Below are positions 1-9,446 of a DNA stretch of 64,000 nucleotides, piece after piece. The stretch is from Schauerella fraxinea (lineage in GTDB: Bacteria; Pseudomonadota; Gammaproteobacteria; Burkholderiales; Burkholderiaceae_B). Location of the stretch: the NCBI GenBank assembly GCA_030849965.1, contig JAVDKL010000001.1:2586554-2650553 (forward strand), read 5' to 3'. A program made the translations under genes and the position numbers. Position 1 is the stretch's first letter. Every line of letters begins with the position of its first letter. Under the pieces are notes generated by a model, which was given only the letters and a program-made list of their open reading frames with translations, was not told the origin of the DNA and did no database searches.

Positions 1-415
1 GCCATTCGGCGGCTCGGCGGTACCAGTGATTCAAGCGCACTTCGCCGCAGAAATGCAGCATCAGGGTTTCGAGCTCTGGGGCCGGGTCGAAGTCGAAGCG
101 CACCTTGTGCAGCTCTTCTTCGGTAGGACACATGTCCGGCACGAAGCGGCGCAGGTACTCCATCATCACCAGCGAGTGCTTCTGCTCTTCGAAAAACCAG
201 ACCGACATGAAGGCGCTGAAGTCGCTGTCTTCACGGTTGTCGCGCAGAAACATTTCCACCGCGGGCAATGCAGCCCACTCGGTGATGGCGTTCATCTTGA
301 CGGTTTGGGCCTGCTCATCGGTCAGTTTGCTGCGATCGAACAAATGCCACGGGATATCGGTGCCCATATTCCAGCGCACCGCTTCCATATTCTTGAAGAG
401 TTCAGGATAAAGCAT
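1..415 (-). CDS. Ferritin-like domain protein, 3' end cut by window edge
   Basis: The reading frame opens at an ATG at 415 and runs off the left edge, so only the first 138 residues are visible. The protein starts MLYPELFKNMEAVRWN and is helical and acidic. It carries an E-E-Q-K-H stretch (FFEEQKHS) and a later HFCGE...NHW segment, the sort of Glu/His pairs that bind a di-iron centre in ferritin-like proteins. I recall this family next to ubiB in Bordetella-type genomes; its substrate is not known to me. It lies downstream of ubiB on the same strand with a gap of about 190 bp that may hold its own promoter. The ferritin-like fold is a fairly safe call; the function is open. Confidence 0.7.
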   Translation of the reverse strand, partial: MLYPELFKNMEAVRWNMGTDIPWHLFDRSKLTDEQAQTVKMNAITEWAALPAVEMFLRDNREDSDFSAFMSVWFFEEQKHSLVMMEYLRRFVPDMCPTEEELHKVRFDFDPAPELETLMLHFCGEVRLNHWYRRAAEW

Positions 416-606
416 GATCTAGCCCTTAATGTCGTGTTCCCGCGCAAACATGAAGTCAGTCCTGGCCGATGGGGACGGCGGGTCGGTGACGGCACGTTTC
501 CGTGGCCGCATTCACCGTTATCCCCTCGTGGCACGAATGCATCGTGACCGTCTTGTTATTTTTCCATGACCGGTTCAGCCCCAGTCAGGCGGACTGCCTG
601 TGATTA

Positions 607-2160
607 TCAACGTGTGATCGCCCAAATGCCTACCGCCACCGCAACCGCCAAAACGGCTGCAATGGCTGTCAACAGGCGGTTATTTTGTTCTTGCGCACGT
701 CGTAGCAGCACCAATTCATTGATTAAGACCGGAGAAGCGTGCGGTCGGTTCAAGTTGTCGTGAACCAACCGGGGGATTTCGGGGAGAAGCTGTGCCCAAT
801 GCACGGCCTCTTTTTTCAGTTTTTGCCGCAATCCGGCAAATCCCATACGCTCATGCATCCAGCGTTCGAGATAGGGCTTGGCCGTCTTCCACAGATCCAG
901 ATTGGGATCCAGGTCGCGCCCCATGCCCTCGATATTCAACAGCGTCTTTTGCAACAGTACCAGTTGCGGTTGAATTTCGACATTGAAGCGTCGTGATGTC
1001 TGAAAGAGACGCATCAACACCTGACCCAGCGAGATTTCAGAAAGCGGTCGGTCGAAGTACGGCTCACATACAGCACGTACCGCGCCTTCAAGCTCCTCCT
1101 CGCGCGTATCGGCCGGTACCCAACCCGATTCGATGTGTAACTGCGCCACGCGGCGGTAGTCGCGGTGAAAAAACGCGAGAAAGTTCTGCGCCAGGTAGTT
1201 TTTATCGAATTCGGACAGCGAACCGACGATGCCGAAGTCGAGTGCGATGTACTGACCAAGCGTTTCCGCCTGATCCGACACGTAGATATTACCCGGGTGC
1301 ATGTCGGCGTGGAAGAAACCGTCGGCAAACACCTGTGTGAAGAAAATTTCCACGCCGCTGCGGGCAAGCTTCTCGATATCGACGCCTGCCGTGCGCAGAC
1401 GGTCGATCTGGCTGATCGGAATACCGCGCATGCGCTCCATGGTGAACACCGTCGTTGCGGTGTATTCCCACACCACCTCAGGCACCATCAACATGCCGCC
1501 GCGTCCGGTATCAGGACCGAAATTGCGGCGCAATTGGCTGCAATTGGACGCTTCGCGCACCAGATCGAGCTCGTCGTGCAAATACTTGTCGAATTCGGCG
1601 ACCACTTCGCGCGGCTTCAACCGGCGCCCGTCGGGACCCAGCTTTTCGATCACGCGCGCCACCAGCTTAAGCAGCGCCAAATCCTGGTCAATGACGTTCA
1701 ACATGCCGGGCCGCAGCACTTTCACGGCCACATCGCGCCCATCATGCAACACCGCGAAGTGCACCTGGGCGATCGAGGCCGATGCCACCGGATCGACTTC
1801 GAAATGCGCAAAGAGCTTTTCGGGCGGCGCGCCCAAGGCAGTCTTGATGCAGGCGGCGGCTTCGGCCGACGGAAAAGGCGGCACGCGATCTTGCAGCAGC
1901 GCCAGCTCGACGGCGATGTCCGCGGGGATCAAATCGCGGCGGGTGGACAGCACCTGGCCGAACTTGACGAAAATAGGCCCCAAGGTTTCGAGCGCCCGTC
2001 GCAGGCGGACGCCGCGCGGCGATTTGGGCCGCGTCCCGAAGCGAATTACCCGCAACAGCCCCGTGGCGACCGGGTGATTGAAGCTGGATAGCACCAGTTC
2101 ATCCAGACCGAAGCGCAGCGAAATCCAGACAATACGAAAAAACCGCAGCAGCGTCAGCAT
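607..2160 (-). CDS. ubiB: UbiB, ABC1/ADCK atypical kinase for ubiquinone biosynthesis
   Basis: A 517-residue UbiB, close to the usual length. The family signature KFGQ is at residues 66-69 ([15 protein letters not shown]), followed by the Ala-rich loop ASASIAQVH, the lysine-bearing VAVKVLRPG, the catalytic-type HADMHPGNI and the DFGIVG metal motif. The last ~25 residues form a hydrophobic membrane anchor. UbiB is needed for aerobic coenzyme Q synthesis and is an atypical ATPase/kinase acting at the inner membrane with the Ubi complex. The gene lies three bases downstream of ubiJ on the same strand, so the two are almost certainly co-transcribed. Confidence 0.96.
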   Translation of the reverse strand: MLTLLRFFRIVWISLRFGLDELVLSSFNHPVATGLLRVIRFGTRPKSPRGVRLRRALETLGPIFVKFGQVLSTRRDLIPADIAVELALLQDRVPPFPSAEAAACIKTALGAPPEKLFAHFEVDPVASASIAQVHFAVLHDGRDVAVKVLRPGMLNVIDQDLALLKLVARVIEKLGPDGRRLKPREVVAEFDKYLHDELDLVREASNCSQLRRNFGPDTGRGGMLMVPEVVWEYTATTVFTMERMRGIPISQIDRLRTAGVDIEKLARSGVEIFFTQVFADGFFHADMHPGNIYVSDQAETLGQYIALDFGIVGSLSEFDKNYLAQNFLAFFHRDYRRVAQLHIESGWVPADTREEELEGAVRAVCEPYFDRPLSEISLGQVLMRLFQTSRRFNVEIQPQLVLLQKTLLNIEGMGRDLDPNLDLWKTAKPYLERWMHERMGFAGLRQKLKKEAVHWAQLLPEIPRLVHDNLNRPHASPVLINELVLLRRAQEQNNRLLTAIAAVLAVAVAVGIWAITR

Positions 2161-2163
2161 GGA

Positions 2164-2802
2164 CTACGACCTGCCCATATCGCGGCGATCCAGGCGCGCA
2201 ATGAGGTCGGCCACGCGCGCGGCGAGCGATTCGGCATCGCGCCGAACCCGATCGGCATCGTGCGAAAAGCCCTGCATCAGGGGTTTACCGACAATCACGC
2301 CACGCTCCTCCGATAAATATTCAGCCACATTGGCCGCAGCATTGCGGCTCGCAAGCTGCGCGCCCCGGGCCAACGATCGCGCGCCTGCGGTCAGGCGGTT
2401 GGCCGGCACATCGCCCACCAGCCGCGCAAAATCGTCCTCGGCGTCCCAACGCAAATGCTTGGCCAGGTCAGACACGACTTGCGCCAGACCCGCATCGCCC
2501 GAGATATGCGTGATATCCAGAAACGCCGCGCCCGCATCGTTGGGCGGCGCAAACCGGGCCCACGAGAGCTTTTCGGGCGGAACGGTGAGCACGACGTCGG
2601 GCACGATCGCGGGATCGGCGGCCGCGAGCAACCCTTCGGAGGTGACCGTGAGGCTCAAGCTCAACTTACCCGATGCAAACCGCACCGTTTTGCCGCCGTG
2701 GCGGCCCAGCCGCTCACGGGCCCACGCCTCGCGCGTGAGCAGCACATTGATCGCTCGTGCGAACACGCGATCGGGTGGGGGCAATCCAGGGAGGGCAAAC
2801 AT
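2164..2802 (-). CDS. ubiJ: UbiJ, SCP2-domain ubiquinone biosynthesis accessory factor
   Basis: A 212-residue protein starting MFALPGLPPPDRVFARAINVLL. The frame is open further upstream, but this ATG fits the family better than the longer form. The N-terminal half is an SCP2 sterol-carrier domain (roughly residues 15-115) that in UbiJ binds the lipid intermediates of coenzyme Q; the C-terminal half is a helical tail rich in Arg, Asp and Ala. It sits directly upstream of ubiB, the order typical of proteobacterial ubi loci. Sequence similarity in this family is low, so the call rests on the SCP2-like pattern plus the ubiB context. Confidence 0.85.
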   Translation of the reverse strand: MFALPGLPPPDRVFARAINVLLTREAWARERLGRHGGKTVRFASGKLSLSLTVTSEGLLAAADPAIVPDVVLTVPPEKLSWARFAPPNDAGAAFLDITHISGDAGLAQVVSDLAKHLRWDAEDDFARLVGDVPANRLTAGARSLARGAQLASRNAAANVAEYLSEERGVIVGKPLMQGFSHDADRVRRDAESLAARVADLIARLDRRDMGRS

Positions 2803-3089
2803 GGGCAATGCGTTGAGAATCCGGCCAATCGTCGTGGCGGAATCGCCACGTCTTGGGAGTTTACCGGGTATTGGCCCGGCCAAAAAATAGATCACTTAGC
2901 GCTTCGATTGCCGGGCGTCCCGAAAGTTGCTTGCAGAAGCCTGAACAAATACGCCGTTATTGCCGCCAAAAATGGGATTGTGCTTTGCAGCACGAAAGCC
3001 CGCCGATTGCACGTCGCGCTCCCTACAATTGGCCGCAGACGGCCTGGCGTCCCTCGCGAGCGGCCGTCGCACCAAGTAAAAGAATCGTT

Positions 3090-3857
3090 ATGTTTGAAGT
3101 AATGACCGGAACGCCTGCGTCCGGCGACGCGCCCGCGCAACCCAAACGCCGTGCGCTGCTGATTGGTTTCAGCGTGGCGCTCCTCGAAGCCGGTCTGCCC
3201 GGCGGCGTACACAACGCCGCGGCTGCCATCATGGCGCCGATGGACGACCTGGTGCCCGATGCCGGTTTTTTCGCCCTCTCGCAGCAGCTTACCGAACATC
3301 GCGACCTGAATCCCGCTACCGCCGCCCGCATGCTGCCGGCCTTGGCGCTGGCCGCCGTGCCGCAGGCCGAGCATATCGGCGTGCTGATCGCGCTGGCGCA
3401 GCAACACGCGGCACCGGCATCACGCCGCGCTGGACTGGATGCTGAGCAAGGCACTGAGCAAGGCACTGAGCAAGGCACTGAACCGAGCATTGAGGCAAGC
3501 CCTCAACCCGGCCGTCGACCCGGGCCTGAGCTTGGTGCCCAACCGGGCTTTCACACCGCCTCGCAAACCGCCGGCCGCGTGGCGCCGCCGGCGCAATCGC
3601 TGCTGCTTGCCGCCGAGCAGATCGGCTTGAAAGACCTCGCGCTGGCCATCGTGCGCGCCTGGTACACCGGCACCGTCGGCTTGGGCGATCGCGCCATTCT
3701 CTTGGCTTACCAGGAAGCGCTGATGTACCGCCCAGTACGCGATGCGCTCACGGTACCCACCTATTGCAACTTCGGCCCCTTGTGGTGGACCGGCACGCCG
3801 CCCGACGCTGCCCGCATGCCCGCCGACGATCTCGCTCAGGAATCACCCGCATCATGA
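3090..3857 (+). CDS. FAD-dependent sugar dehydrogenase gamma (small) subunit
   Basis: A 255-residue protein of the sorbitol/glucose dehydrogenase small-subunit type. The N-terminus has a twin-arginine-like stretch (KRRALLIGFSVALLEAG), as expected of a gamma subunit that helps export the folded catalytic subunit. The C-terminal half carries the recognisable segment ALAIVRAWYTGTVG...YQEALMY...YCNFGPLWWTGTPP. Between the halves is a low-complexity insert with three perfect copies of Glu-Gln-Gly-Thr (residues 119-130). The start at 3090 is preceded by AAAAGAA; the frame is open further up but those residues look non-coding. Its stop overlaps the next gene by ATGA, giving the gamma-alpha-beta order known for Burkholderia FAD glucose dehydrogenase. 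Confidence 0.87.
   Translation: MFEVMTGTPASGDAPAQPKRRALLIGFSVALLEAGLPGGVHNAAAAIMAPMDDLVPDAGFFALSQQLTEHRDLNPATAARMLPALALAAVPQAEHIGVLIALAQQHAAPASRRAGLDAEQGTEQGTEQGTEPSIEASPQPGRRPGPELGAQPGFHTASQTAGRVAPPAQSLLLAAEQIGLKDLALAIVRAWYTGTVGLGDRAILLAYQEALMYRPVRDALTVPTYCNFGPLWWTGTPPDAARMPADDLAQESPAS
3444..3479 (+). repeat. 12-bp in-frame tandem repeat, three copies
   Basis: GAGCAAGGCACT occurs three times in perfect tandem. It encodes Glu-Gln-Gly-Thr in the linker of the dehydrogenase small subunit. The unit is a multiple of three, so copy-number change would lengthen or shorten the linker without a frameshift. Confidence 0.95.
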
Positions 3858-5503
3858 AAGCTCCCGTCTTCACCAACGGCGACGCGCACGCCGACGTCGT
3901 CATCGTCGGTTCGGGCGTCGTGGGCGCCATGGTCGCCGACCAGCTCGTCTCGCAAGGCTATTCGGTGCTCGTACTCGAAGCGGGCTTGCGGATCCAGCGC
4001 GGCCAGGCGGTCGAAAATTGGCGCAACATGCCGTTCGAAAACCGTGTCGGTTCGGACTTTCAAGGCCTGTACCCGCAAGCCGCCAATGCACCCGCGCCTC
4101 TCTACTTTCCCGAGAACAATTACGTCGGCTTGAGTGGCCCCAGCGGTTCGAGCTTCAAGCAAGGCTACCTGCGCACAGTGGGCGGCACCACATGGCACTG
4201 GGCGGCCTCCTGTTGGCGCCATCTGCCGGTCGACCTGAAGATGAAATCGGTTTACGGCGTGGGCCGCGACTGGCCGATTTCGTACGACGAACTCGAACCG
4301 TTCTATTGCCAGGCCGAGGAAGAAATGGGCGTGGCAGGCCCGAGCGACCCCGCGATGCAATCGCCCGTGGAACGCAGCCGCCCGTATCCGATGGACATGG
4401 TGCCGTGGAGTTACGGCGACACGCGCTTCGCCGAAGTGGTCAATCCGCACGGCTATCGTTCGGTACCCATCCCGCAGGGCCGCAGCACGCGCCCGTGGCA
4501 GGGCCGTCCCACCTGTTGCGGCAACAACAACTGCCAACCGATCTGCCCGATCGGTGCCATGTACAACGGCATCCATCATGTGCAACGCGCCGAGCAAAAG
4601 GGTGCCGTAGTGCTGGCTGAAGCGGTGGCCTACAAAATCGACACCGACGAGAACAATCGCATCGTGGCTGTGCACTGGTATGACGGCGATCGCACGTCGC
4701 ACAAGGCTACCGGCCGCCAGTTCGTACTGGCCTGCAACGCACTCGAAACGCCGCGCCTGCTGCTGCTCGCCGCCAACGACCGCAATCCCAACGGGATTGC
4801 CAACCGGTCGGATCAAGTGGGCCGCAACATGATGGATCACTCGGGCTTTCACTGCACGTTTCTCGCCAACGAGCCGCTGTGGGCCGGTCGTGGCCCGGCA
4901 CAGAACACCTGTCTGGTGGGGCCGCGCGACGGTGACTTCCGGTCGCAGTATTCGGCCAACAAAATGATCGTCAACAACATCACGCAAGTCGCGCCCGCCA
5001 CGCGGCAGGCCTTGAAGATGGGGCTGGTGGGCCGCGACCTCGACGCCGAGATCCGCCGCCGCGCGGCCTATGGCGTCGATCTGTCGATCAGCCTGGAGCC
5101 CTTGCCGGAAGCAAACAATCGGCTGACGCTAAGCGCCACGCGACGCGACCCACTGGGTTTGGCCTGTCCCGACATTCATTACGACGTGGGCGATTACGTG
5201 CGCCGCGGCGCCGAAGCCGCGCACGCGCAACTCGAACATATCGGCAAGCTGTTCGGTGCGACCGAGTTCAACATCACCACGAGCCTGAACGCGAACAATC
5301 ACATCATGGGCGGCACCATCATGGGCGACAACGCCCGCGATTCGGTGGTGGACGGCGATTGCCGCGCGTTCGACCACGACAACCTGTGGTTACCGGGTGG
5401 GGGCGCCATGCCTTCGGCCAGCGTCGTCAACAGCACGCTGACCATGGCGGCATTGGGCTTGAAAGCATCGGCCGCCATCATCAAGCAGTTGGCCCGCGGA
5501 TGA
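3854..5503 (+). CDS. GMC-family FAD-dependent sugar/polyol dehydrogenase, catalytic subunit
   Basis: A 549-residue flavoprotein that oxidises a sugar or polyol on the periplasmic side and passes electrons to the cytochrome subunit. The FAD-binding start is VVIVGSGVVGAMVADQL (about residues 15-31), and the C-terminal catalytic region is NNHIMGGTIMG...NLWLPGGGAMPSASVVNSTLT. Cysteines 221, 222, 227 and 231 (CC-x4-C-x3-C) match the spacing that holds a 3Fe-4S cluster in Burkholderia cepacia FAD glucose dehydrogenase, so intramolecular electron transfer to the cytochrome is likely. It has no signal peptide, consistent with export bound to the Tat-like gamma subunit. ATGA overlaps on both sides tie the three genes together. 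The substrate cannot be read from sequence; glucose, sorbitol or gluconate are candidates. Confidence 0.92.
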   Translation: MKAPVFTNGDAHADVVIVGSGVVGAMVADQLVSQGYSVLVLEAGLRIQRGQAVENWRNMPFENRVGSDFQGLYPQAANAPAPLYFPENNYVGLSGPSGSSFKQGYLRTVGGTTWHWAASCWRHLPVDLKMKSVYGVGRDWPISYDELEPFYCQAEEEMGVAGPSDPAMQSPVERSRPYPMDMVPWSYGDTRFAEVVNPHGYRSVPIPQGRSTRPWQGRPTCCGNNNCQPICPIGAMYNGIHHVQRAEQKGAVVLAEAVAYKIDTDENNRIVAVHWYDGDRTSHKATGRQFVLACNALETPRLLLLAANDRNPNGIANRSDQVGRNMMDHSGFHCTFLANEPLWAGRGPAQNTCLVGPRDGDFRSQYSANKMIVNNITQVAPATRQALKMGLVGRDLDAEIRRRAAYGVDLSISLEPLPEANNRLTLSATRRDPLGLACPDIHYDVGDYVRRGAEAAHAQLEHIGKLFGATEFNITTSLNANNHIMGGTIMGDNARDSVVDGDCRAFDHDNLWLPGGGAMPSASVVNSTLTMAALGLKASAAIIKQLARG

Positions 5504-6936
5504 ACACCTTGACGCTATCGTTTCCTCTGCGTGCGGTATTGCGCACGCTTGCCGGCGGCATCATGGCGCTGGCTTCCCTGGCGGCGCCCGCGCATGCGGC
5601 CGACGACACCCAACGGCTGATCGATCAGGGCCGCAGCCTCTCGGTCGCGGCCGACTGCATGGCGTGCCATACCGCAAAAGACGGCAAGCCCTACGCCGGC
5701 GGTTACGCCATTCAAAGCCCCCTGGGTGCCATCTACGCCACCAACATCACGCCCTCCAAAACCAGCGGCATCGGCGACTACACCGAAGCCGAGTTTGCCC
5801 GCGCGTTGCGGCAAGGGGTACGGCGCGACGGCAGCCGTCTTTATCCAGCCATGCCCTATACGTCGTACACGCTGTTGAGCGACGCAGACGTCCACGCGTT
5901 GTATGTGTATTTCATGCAGGGCGTGGCGCCGGTCGACACGGTGCCTGCCCGTACGCAATTGGCGTTTCCGTTCAACATCCGCGCCTCGATGATGGGCTGG
6001 AACGCCCTGTATCTCGACGACAAACGGTTCGAGCCGGACCCATCGAAGAGCGAAGAGATCAATCGCGGCGCGTATCTTTCGAAAGCGCTGGCGCATTGCA
6101 GCGCCTGCCACACGCCGCGCGATGTGATGATGGCCGAAGACGGCAATCGCGAACTCGCCGGCGGCAGCGTAGGGCCCTGGTACGCCCCCAACATCACCTC
6201 AGATACGGTGAGCGGCATCGGCGGCTGGAGCAACGCCGAATTGGTGCAGTACCTGCGCACCGGTCGCGTAGCCGGCCGCGCCCAAGCTGGCGGCGGCATG
6301 GCCGAAGCGATCGAGAACAGCCTGCAGCATCTGCCGGAATCCGATCTGCTGGCGATCGTGGCCTACCTCAAGAGCACAACGCCGATCCGCGACGCCGCCG
6401 ATACGGATCGCGGCAAGATCCGCGGCGCACCAGTAAGCGATGAAGCGCGGCTGCGCGGTGTCGACAAACAAAATGCCAACAACACCTTGCGCTCTGGTGC
6501 GGCGCTCTTCAGCGCCAACTGCGCCAGTTGCCACCAGGCCAATGGCGCCGGCAGCACTGGCCAGGCTTACCCCTCGCTGTTTCACAACACCGCCACCGGC
6601 GCGAGCCGCGCCGATAACTTGCTGGCGGCGATCCTGTTCGGCATCGATCGGGATGCGGGTGGCGAGCATGTGTTGATGCCGCGCTTCGATGCGCAGTCGT
6701 ACGTCGATCCGCTCACCAATACGCAGATCGCCGACATCGCCAACTACGTGCTCACGCAATACGGCAATCCGGACGTTCAGGTCACGCCGGAAACGGTGCA
6801 AACGGCACGCGAAGGCGGCAAATTGCCGCTGCTCGCGCGCGTGCCGCTCTACATCAAACCGGCCCTGGCGGTGGCCGCCCTGATCGCATTGCTGTTGCTG
6901 TGGCTCTTCGTGCGCCGCCGCCGCGCGAGAGCTTGA
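5500..6936 (+). CDS. Triheme cytochrome c subunit of the FAD dehydrogenase
   Basis: A 478-residue membrane-anchored cytochrome. It has an N-terminal signal peptide ending near AAPAHA, three CXXCH haem sites (CMACH from residue 53, CSACH from 200, CASCH from 341), and a C-terminal membrane helix followed by RRRRARA. This is the beta subunit of the gamma-alpha-beta dehydrogenase type. It takes electrons from the GMC subunit and delivers them to ubiquinone or the oxidase chain. The start overlaps the stop of the catalytic subunit by ATGA. Confidence 0.94.
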   Translation: MNTLTLSFPLRAVLRTLAGGIMALASLAAPAHAADDTQRLIDQGRSLSVAADCMACHTAKDGKPYAGGYAIQSPLGAIYATNITPSKTSGIGDYTEAEFARALRQGVRRDGSRLYPAMPYTSYTLLSDADVHALYVYFMQGVAPVDTVPARTQLAFPFNIRASMMGWNALYLDDKRFEPDPSKSEEINRGAYLSKALAHCSACHTPRDVMMAEDGNRELAGGSVGPWYAPNITSDTVSGIGGWSNAELVQYLRTGRVAGRAQAGGGMAEAIENSLQHLPESDLLAIVAYLKSTTPIRDAADTDRGKIRGAPVSDEARLRGVDKQNANNTLRSGAALFSANCASCHQANGAGSTGQAYPSLFHNTATGASRADNLLAAILFGIDRDAGGEHVLMPRFDAQSYVDPLTNTQIADIANYVLTQYGNPDVQVTPETVQTAREGGKLPLLARVPLYIKPALAVAALIALLLLWLFVRRRRARA

Positions 6937-6957
6937 AGGTTTCGTCCGCCACCGCCT

Positions 6958-6979
6958 GGCACGGGAAGAACCCCGTGCC
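6958..6979. terminator. Hairpin between convergent genes
   Basis: An 8-bp perfect stem, GGCACGGG / CCCGTGCC, with a 6-nt loop lies between the end of the cytochrome operon and the end of maeB. There is no T-run, so it may act as a bidirectional or Rho-assisted terminator. Confidence 0.4.
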
Positions 6980-7001
6980 GGAGGTAAATCGGGCGACGCG
7001 C

Positions 7002-9308
7002 TTAAAGCGCCTCGGCCTTCAGTGCGGCACGGTTGGCATCCACCACGGTGAGTGCCGCCATGTTGATAATGCGGCGCACCGTCGAGCTCGACGTCAGGAT
7101 ATGCACCGGCGCATTCGCACCCAGCAGGAACGGGCCCACGGCCACGTTGCTGCCGGCCGCCGTCTTGAGCAGGTTGTAGGCGATATTGCCCGCATCCACA
7201 TTGGGGCAGACCAGCAGGTTGGCCGCGCCCTTCAAGCGTGACGTGGGCAGGATGCGCGAACGCAGCGCCTCGTCCAATGCGCAATCGCCATGCATCTCGC
7301 CGTCGACTTCCAGATCGGGGGCCTGCTCGAGCACGAGGTCGAGCGCACGGCGCATCTTCGCGCCCGACGCCGAGCTGCTCGATCCGAAGTTGGAGCGCGA
7401 CAGCAACGCCACCTTCGGCGCGAGATTCAAGCCTTCCATGACCTTGGCGGCCGCAACCGTGATCTCGGCGATCTGCTCCGCCGAGGGGTCGTCGTTCACA
7501 TGCGTATCGGTGAGCGCCAGCGTGCGCTCGTCCAACAGCAGAATGCTCATCGCCGCATAGGTCTTGGCGCCGGGCGCCTTGCCGATCACTTCATCGATGA
7601 AGCGCAGATGGTCGTGATACGCGCCGACGGTGCCGCAGATCATGCCGTCGGCATCGCCCAACCGTACCATCATCGCGCCGATCAACGTCAAACGACGACG
7701 CATTTCGACGCGTGCCATTTCCTTGGTGATGCCGTTGCGGCACATCAATTCCCAATACGTCGTCCAGTACTGATGGAAGCGCTCGTCGTAATGCGGGCTC
7801 GTCACTTCCACATCCTGACCGAGCTTGAGCCGCAGGCCCAGCTTCTGGATGCGCGCCGTCAAGACTTCGGGACGGCCCACCAGAATGGGACGCGCCAACT
7901 TTTCGTCGACCACCACCTGCACCGCGCGCAGGACGCGCTCGTCTTCGCCTTCGGTAAACACGATGCGCGCCCGGCCGCCGTCACGCACGTGCGCCTTGGC
8001 CGCGGCAAACAGCGGCTTCATGAAGGCGCCCGAGCGATACACGAACTGCTGCAGTTGTTCGGCATAGGCATCCATGTCGCTCAACGGGCGCGTGGCCACG
8101 CCGCAAGCCATGGCCGCCTTCGCCACGGCCGGTGCAATGCGCACGATCAGGCGGGGATCGAAGGGCTTGGGAATCAGGTACTGCGGGCCGAAGGCCACGT
8201 CGTAGCTGCCGTAGGCGGCCGCCACCACGTCGTTTTGTTCTTCTTCGGCCAGGCCCGCGATGGCGTACACCGCCGCGATTTCCATTTCACGCGTGATCGT
8301 GGTCGCACCCACATCCATCGCGCCGCGGAAGATGTAGGGGAAGCACAGCACGTTGTTGACTTGATTGGGGTAGTCGGAACGCCCCGTCGCCATCACGATA
8401 TCGTCGCGCACGGCATGGGCCACTTCAGGCAGAATTTCCGGCGTGGGATTGGCCAACGCCAGGATGAACGGACGCGGCGCCATGCGCGCGACCATCTCGG
8501 CCTTCAATACGCCGCCCGCCGACAGCCCCAGGAACATGTCGGCGTTGTCGATGACTTCACTCAGCGTGCGCAATGACGTCGCTTGCGCGAATCCCGCCTT
8601 GTCCGGATCCATCAGCACCGTGCGCCCTTCGTAGACCACGCCTTCGATGTCGGTGACCCAGATGTTCGACTTGGGCAGTCCGAGGTCCACCATCAATTCC
8701 AGGCAAGCCAGCGCTGCGGCGCCCGCGCCCGACACGACCACTTTGACCTGTTTGATGTCTTTCTCGACCACCTTCAGGCCGTTGATGAACGCGGCGGCCA
8801 CCGTGATGGCGGTGCCGTGCTGATCGTCGTGAAAGACCGGGATCTTCATGCGCTCACGCAGCTTGCGCTCGACGATGAAGCACTCAGGCGCCTTGATATC
8901 TTCAAGGTTGATGCCACCGAACGTGGGTTCCAGACCCGCGATGATCTCGACCAGCTTGTCGGGATCGCTTTCATTGATTTCGATATCGAAAACGTCGATG
9001 CCGGCAAACTTCTTGAAGAGCACCGCCTTGCCTTCCATCACCGGCTTGGAGGCCAGTGCACCGATATTGCCCAGCCCGAGGACGGCTGTGCCGTTGGTGA
9101 TCACACCCACCAGATTACCGCGCGCCGTAAACCGGAACGCGTTCAGCGGATCGGCCACGATTTCTTCGCATGCGGCGGCGACACCCGGGGTGTAAGCCAG
9201 CGCCAGATCGCGCTGCGTGACTAAAGGCTTGCTTGCCGAGACCGCGATCTTTCCCGGTACCGGAAACTCGTGGTAGTCCAACGCTGCTTGACGATCCGTG
9301 CTGTTCAT
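7002..9308 (-). CDS. maeB: NADP-dependent malic enzyme, MaeB type with phosphotransacetylase-like C-terminus
   Basis: A 768-residue protein, the usual length for MaeB. The N-terminal 400 or so residues are the malic enzyme ([47 protein letters not shown]). The C-terminal 330 residues resemble phosphate acetyltransferase ([35 protein letters not shown]) and in MaeB enzymes serve regulation by acetyl-CoA. It decarboxylates malate to pyruvate with NADPH production. I chose the ATG at 9308 because AGAGGAAG lies just upstream; an earlier ATG at 9332 has no such site. It is divergent from a LysR gene. Confidence 0.95.
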   Translation of the reverse strand: MNSTDRQAALDYHEFPVPGKIAVSASKPLVTQRDLALAYTPGVAAACEEIVADPLNAFRFTARGNLVGVITNGTAVLGLGNIGALASKPVMEGKAVLFKKFAGIDVFDIEINESDPDKLVEIIAGLEPTFGGINLEDIKAPECFIVERKLRERMKIPVFHDDQHGTAITVAAAFINGLKVVEKDIKQVKVVVSGAGAAALACLELMVDLGLPKSNIWVTDIEGVVYEGRTVLMDPDKAGFAQATSLRTLSEVIDNADMFLGLSAGGVLKAEMVARMAPRPFILALANPTPEILPEVAHAVRDDIVMATGRSDYPNQVNNVLCFPYIFRGAMDVGATTITREMEIAAVYAIAGLAEEEQNDVVAAAYGSYDVAFGPQYLIPKPFDPRLIVRIAPAVAKAAMACGVATRPLSDMDAYAEQLQQFVYRSGAFMKPLFAAAKAHVRDGGRARIVFTEGEDERVLRAVQVVVDEKLARPILVGRPEVLTARIQKLGLRLKLGQDVEVTSPHYDERFHQYWTTYWELMCRNGITKEMARVEMRRRLTLIGAMMVRLGDADGMICGTVGAYHDHLRFIDEVIGKAPGAKTYAAMSILLLDERTLALTDTHVNDDPSAEQIAEITVAAAKVMEGLNLAPKVALLSRSNFGSSSSASGAKMRRALDLVLEQAPDLEVDGEMHGDCALDEALRSRILPTSRLKGAANLLVCPNVDAGNIAYNLLKTAAGSNVAVGPFLLGANAPVHILTSSSTVRRIINMAALTVVDANRAALKAEAL

Positions 9309-9446
9309 AGTCTTCCTCTTGCGCGCTTGCATCCGACCGATTCGGGTGCGTTGCCATCCTGAACTTCGATTTTAGGATGGAGCCATTAGAAGATTATTTG
9401 GGTTTACTATCCCTTCATCACATTTTCATGATGTTAGGACGACTGC

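Noticed and set aside
26-547. Plus-strand open frame at the left edge
   Set aside because: It is antisense to the ferritin-like gene and carries no family features.
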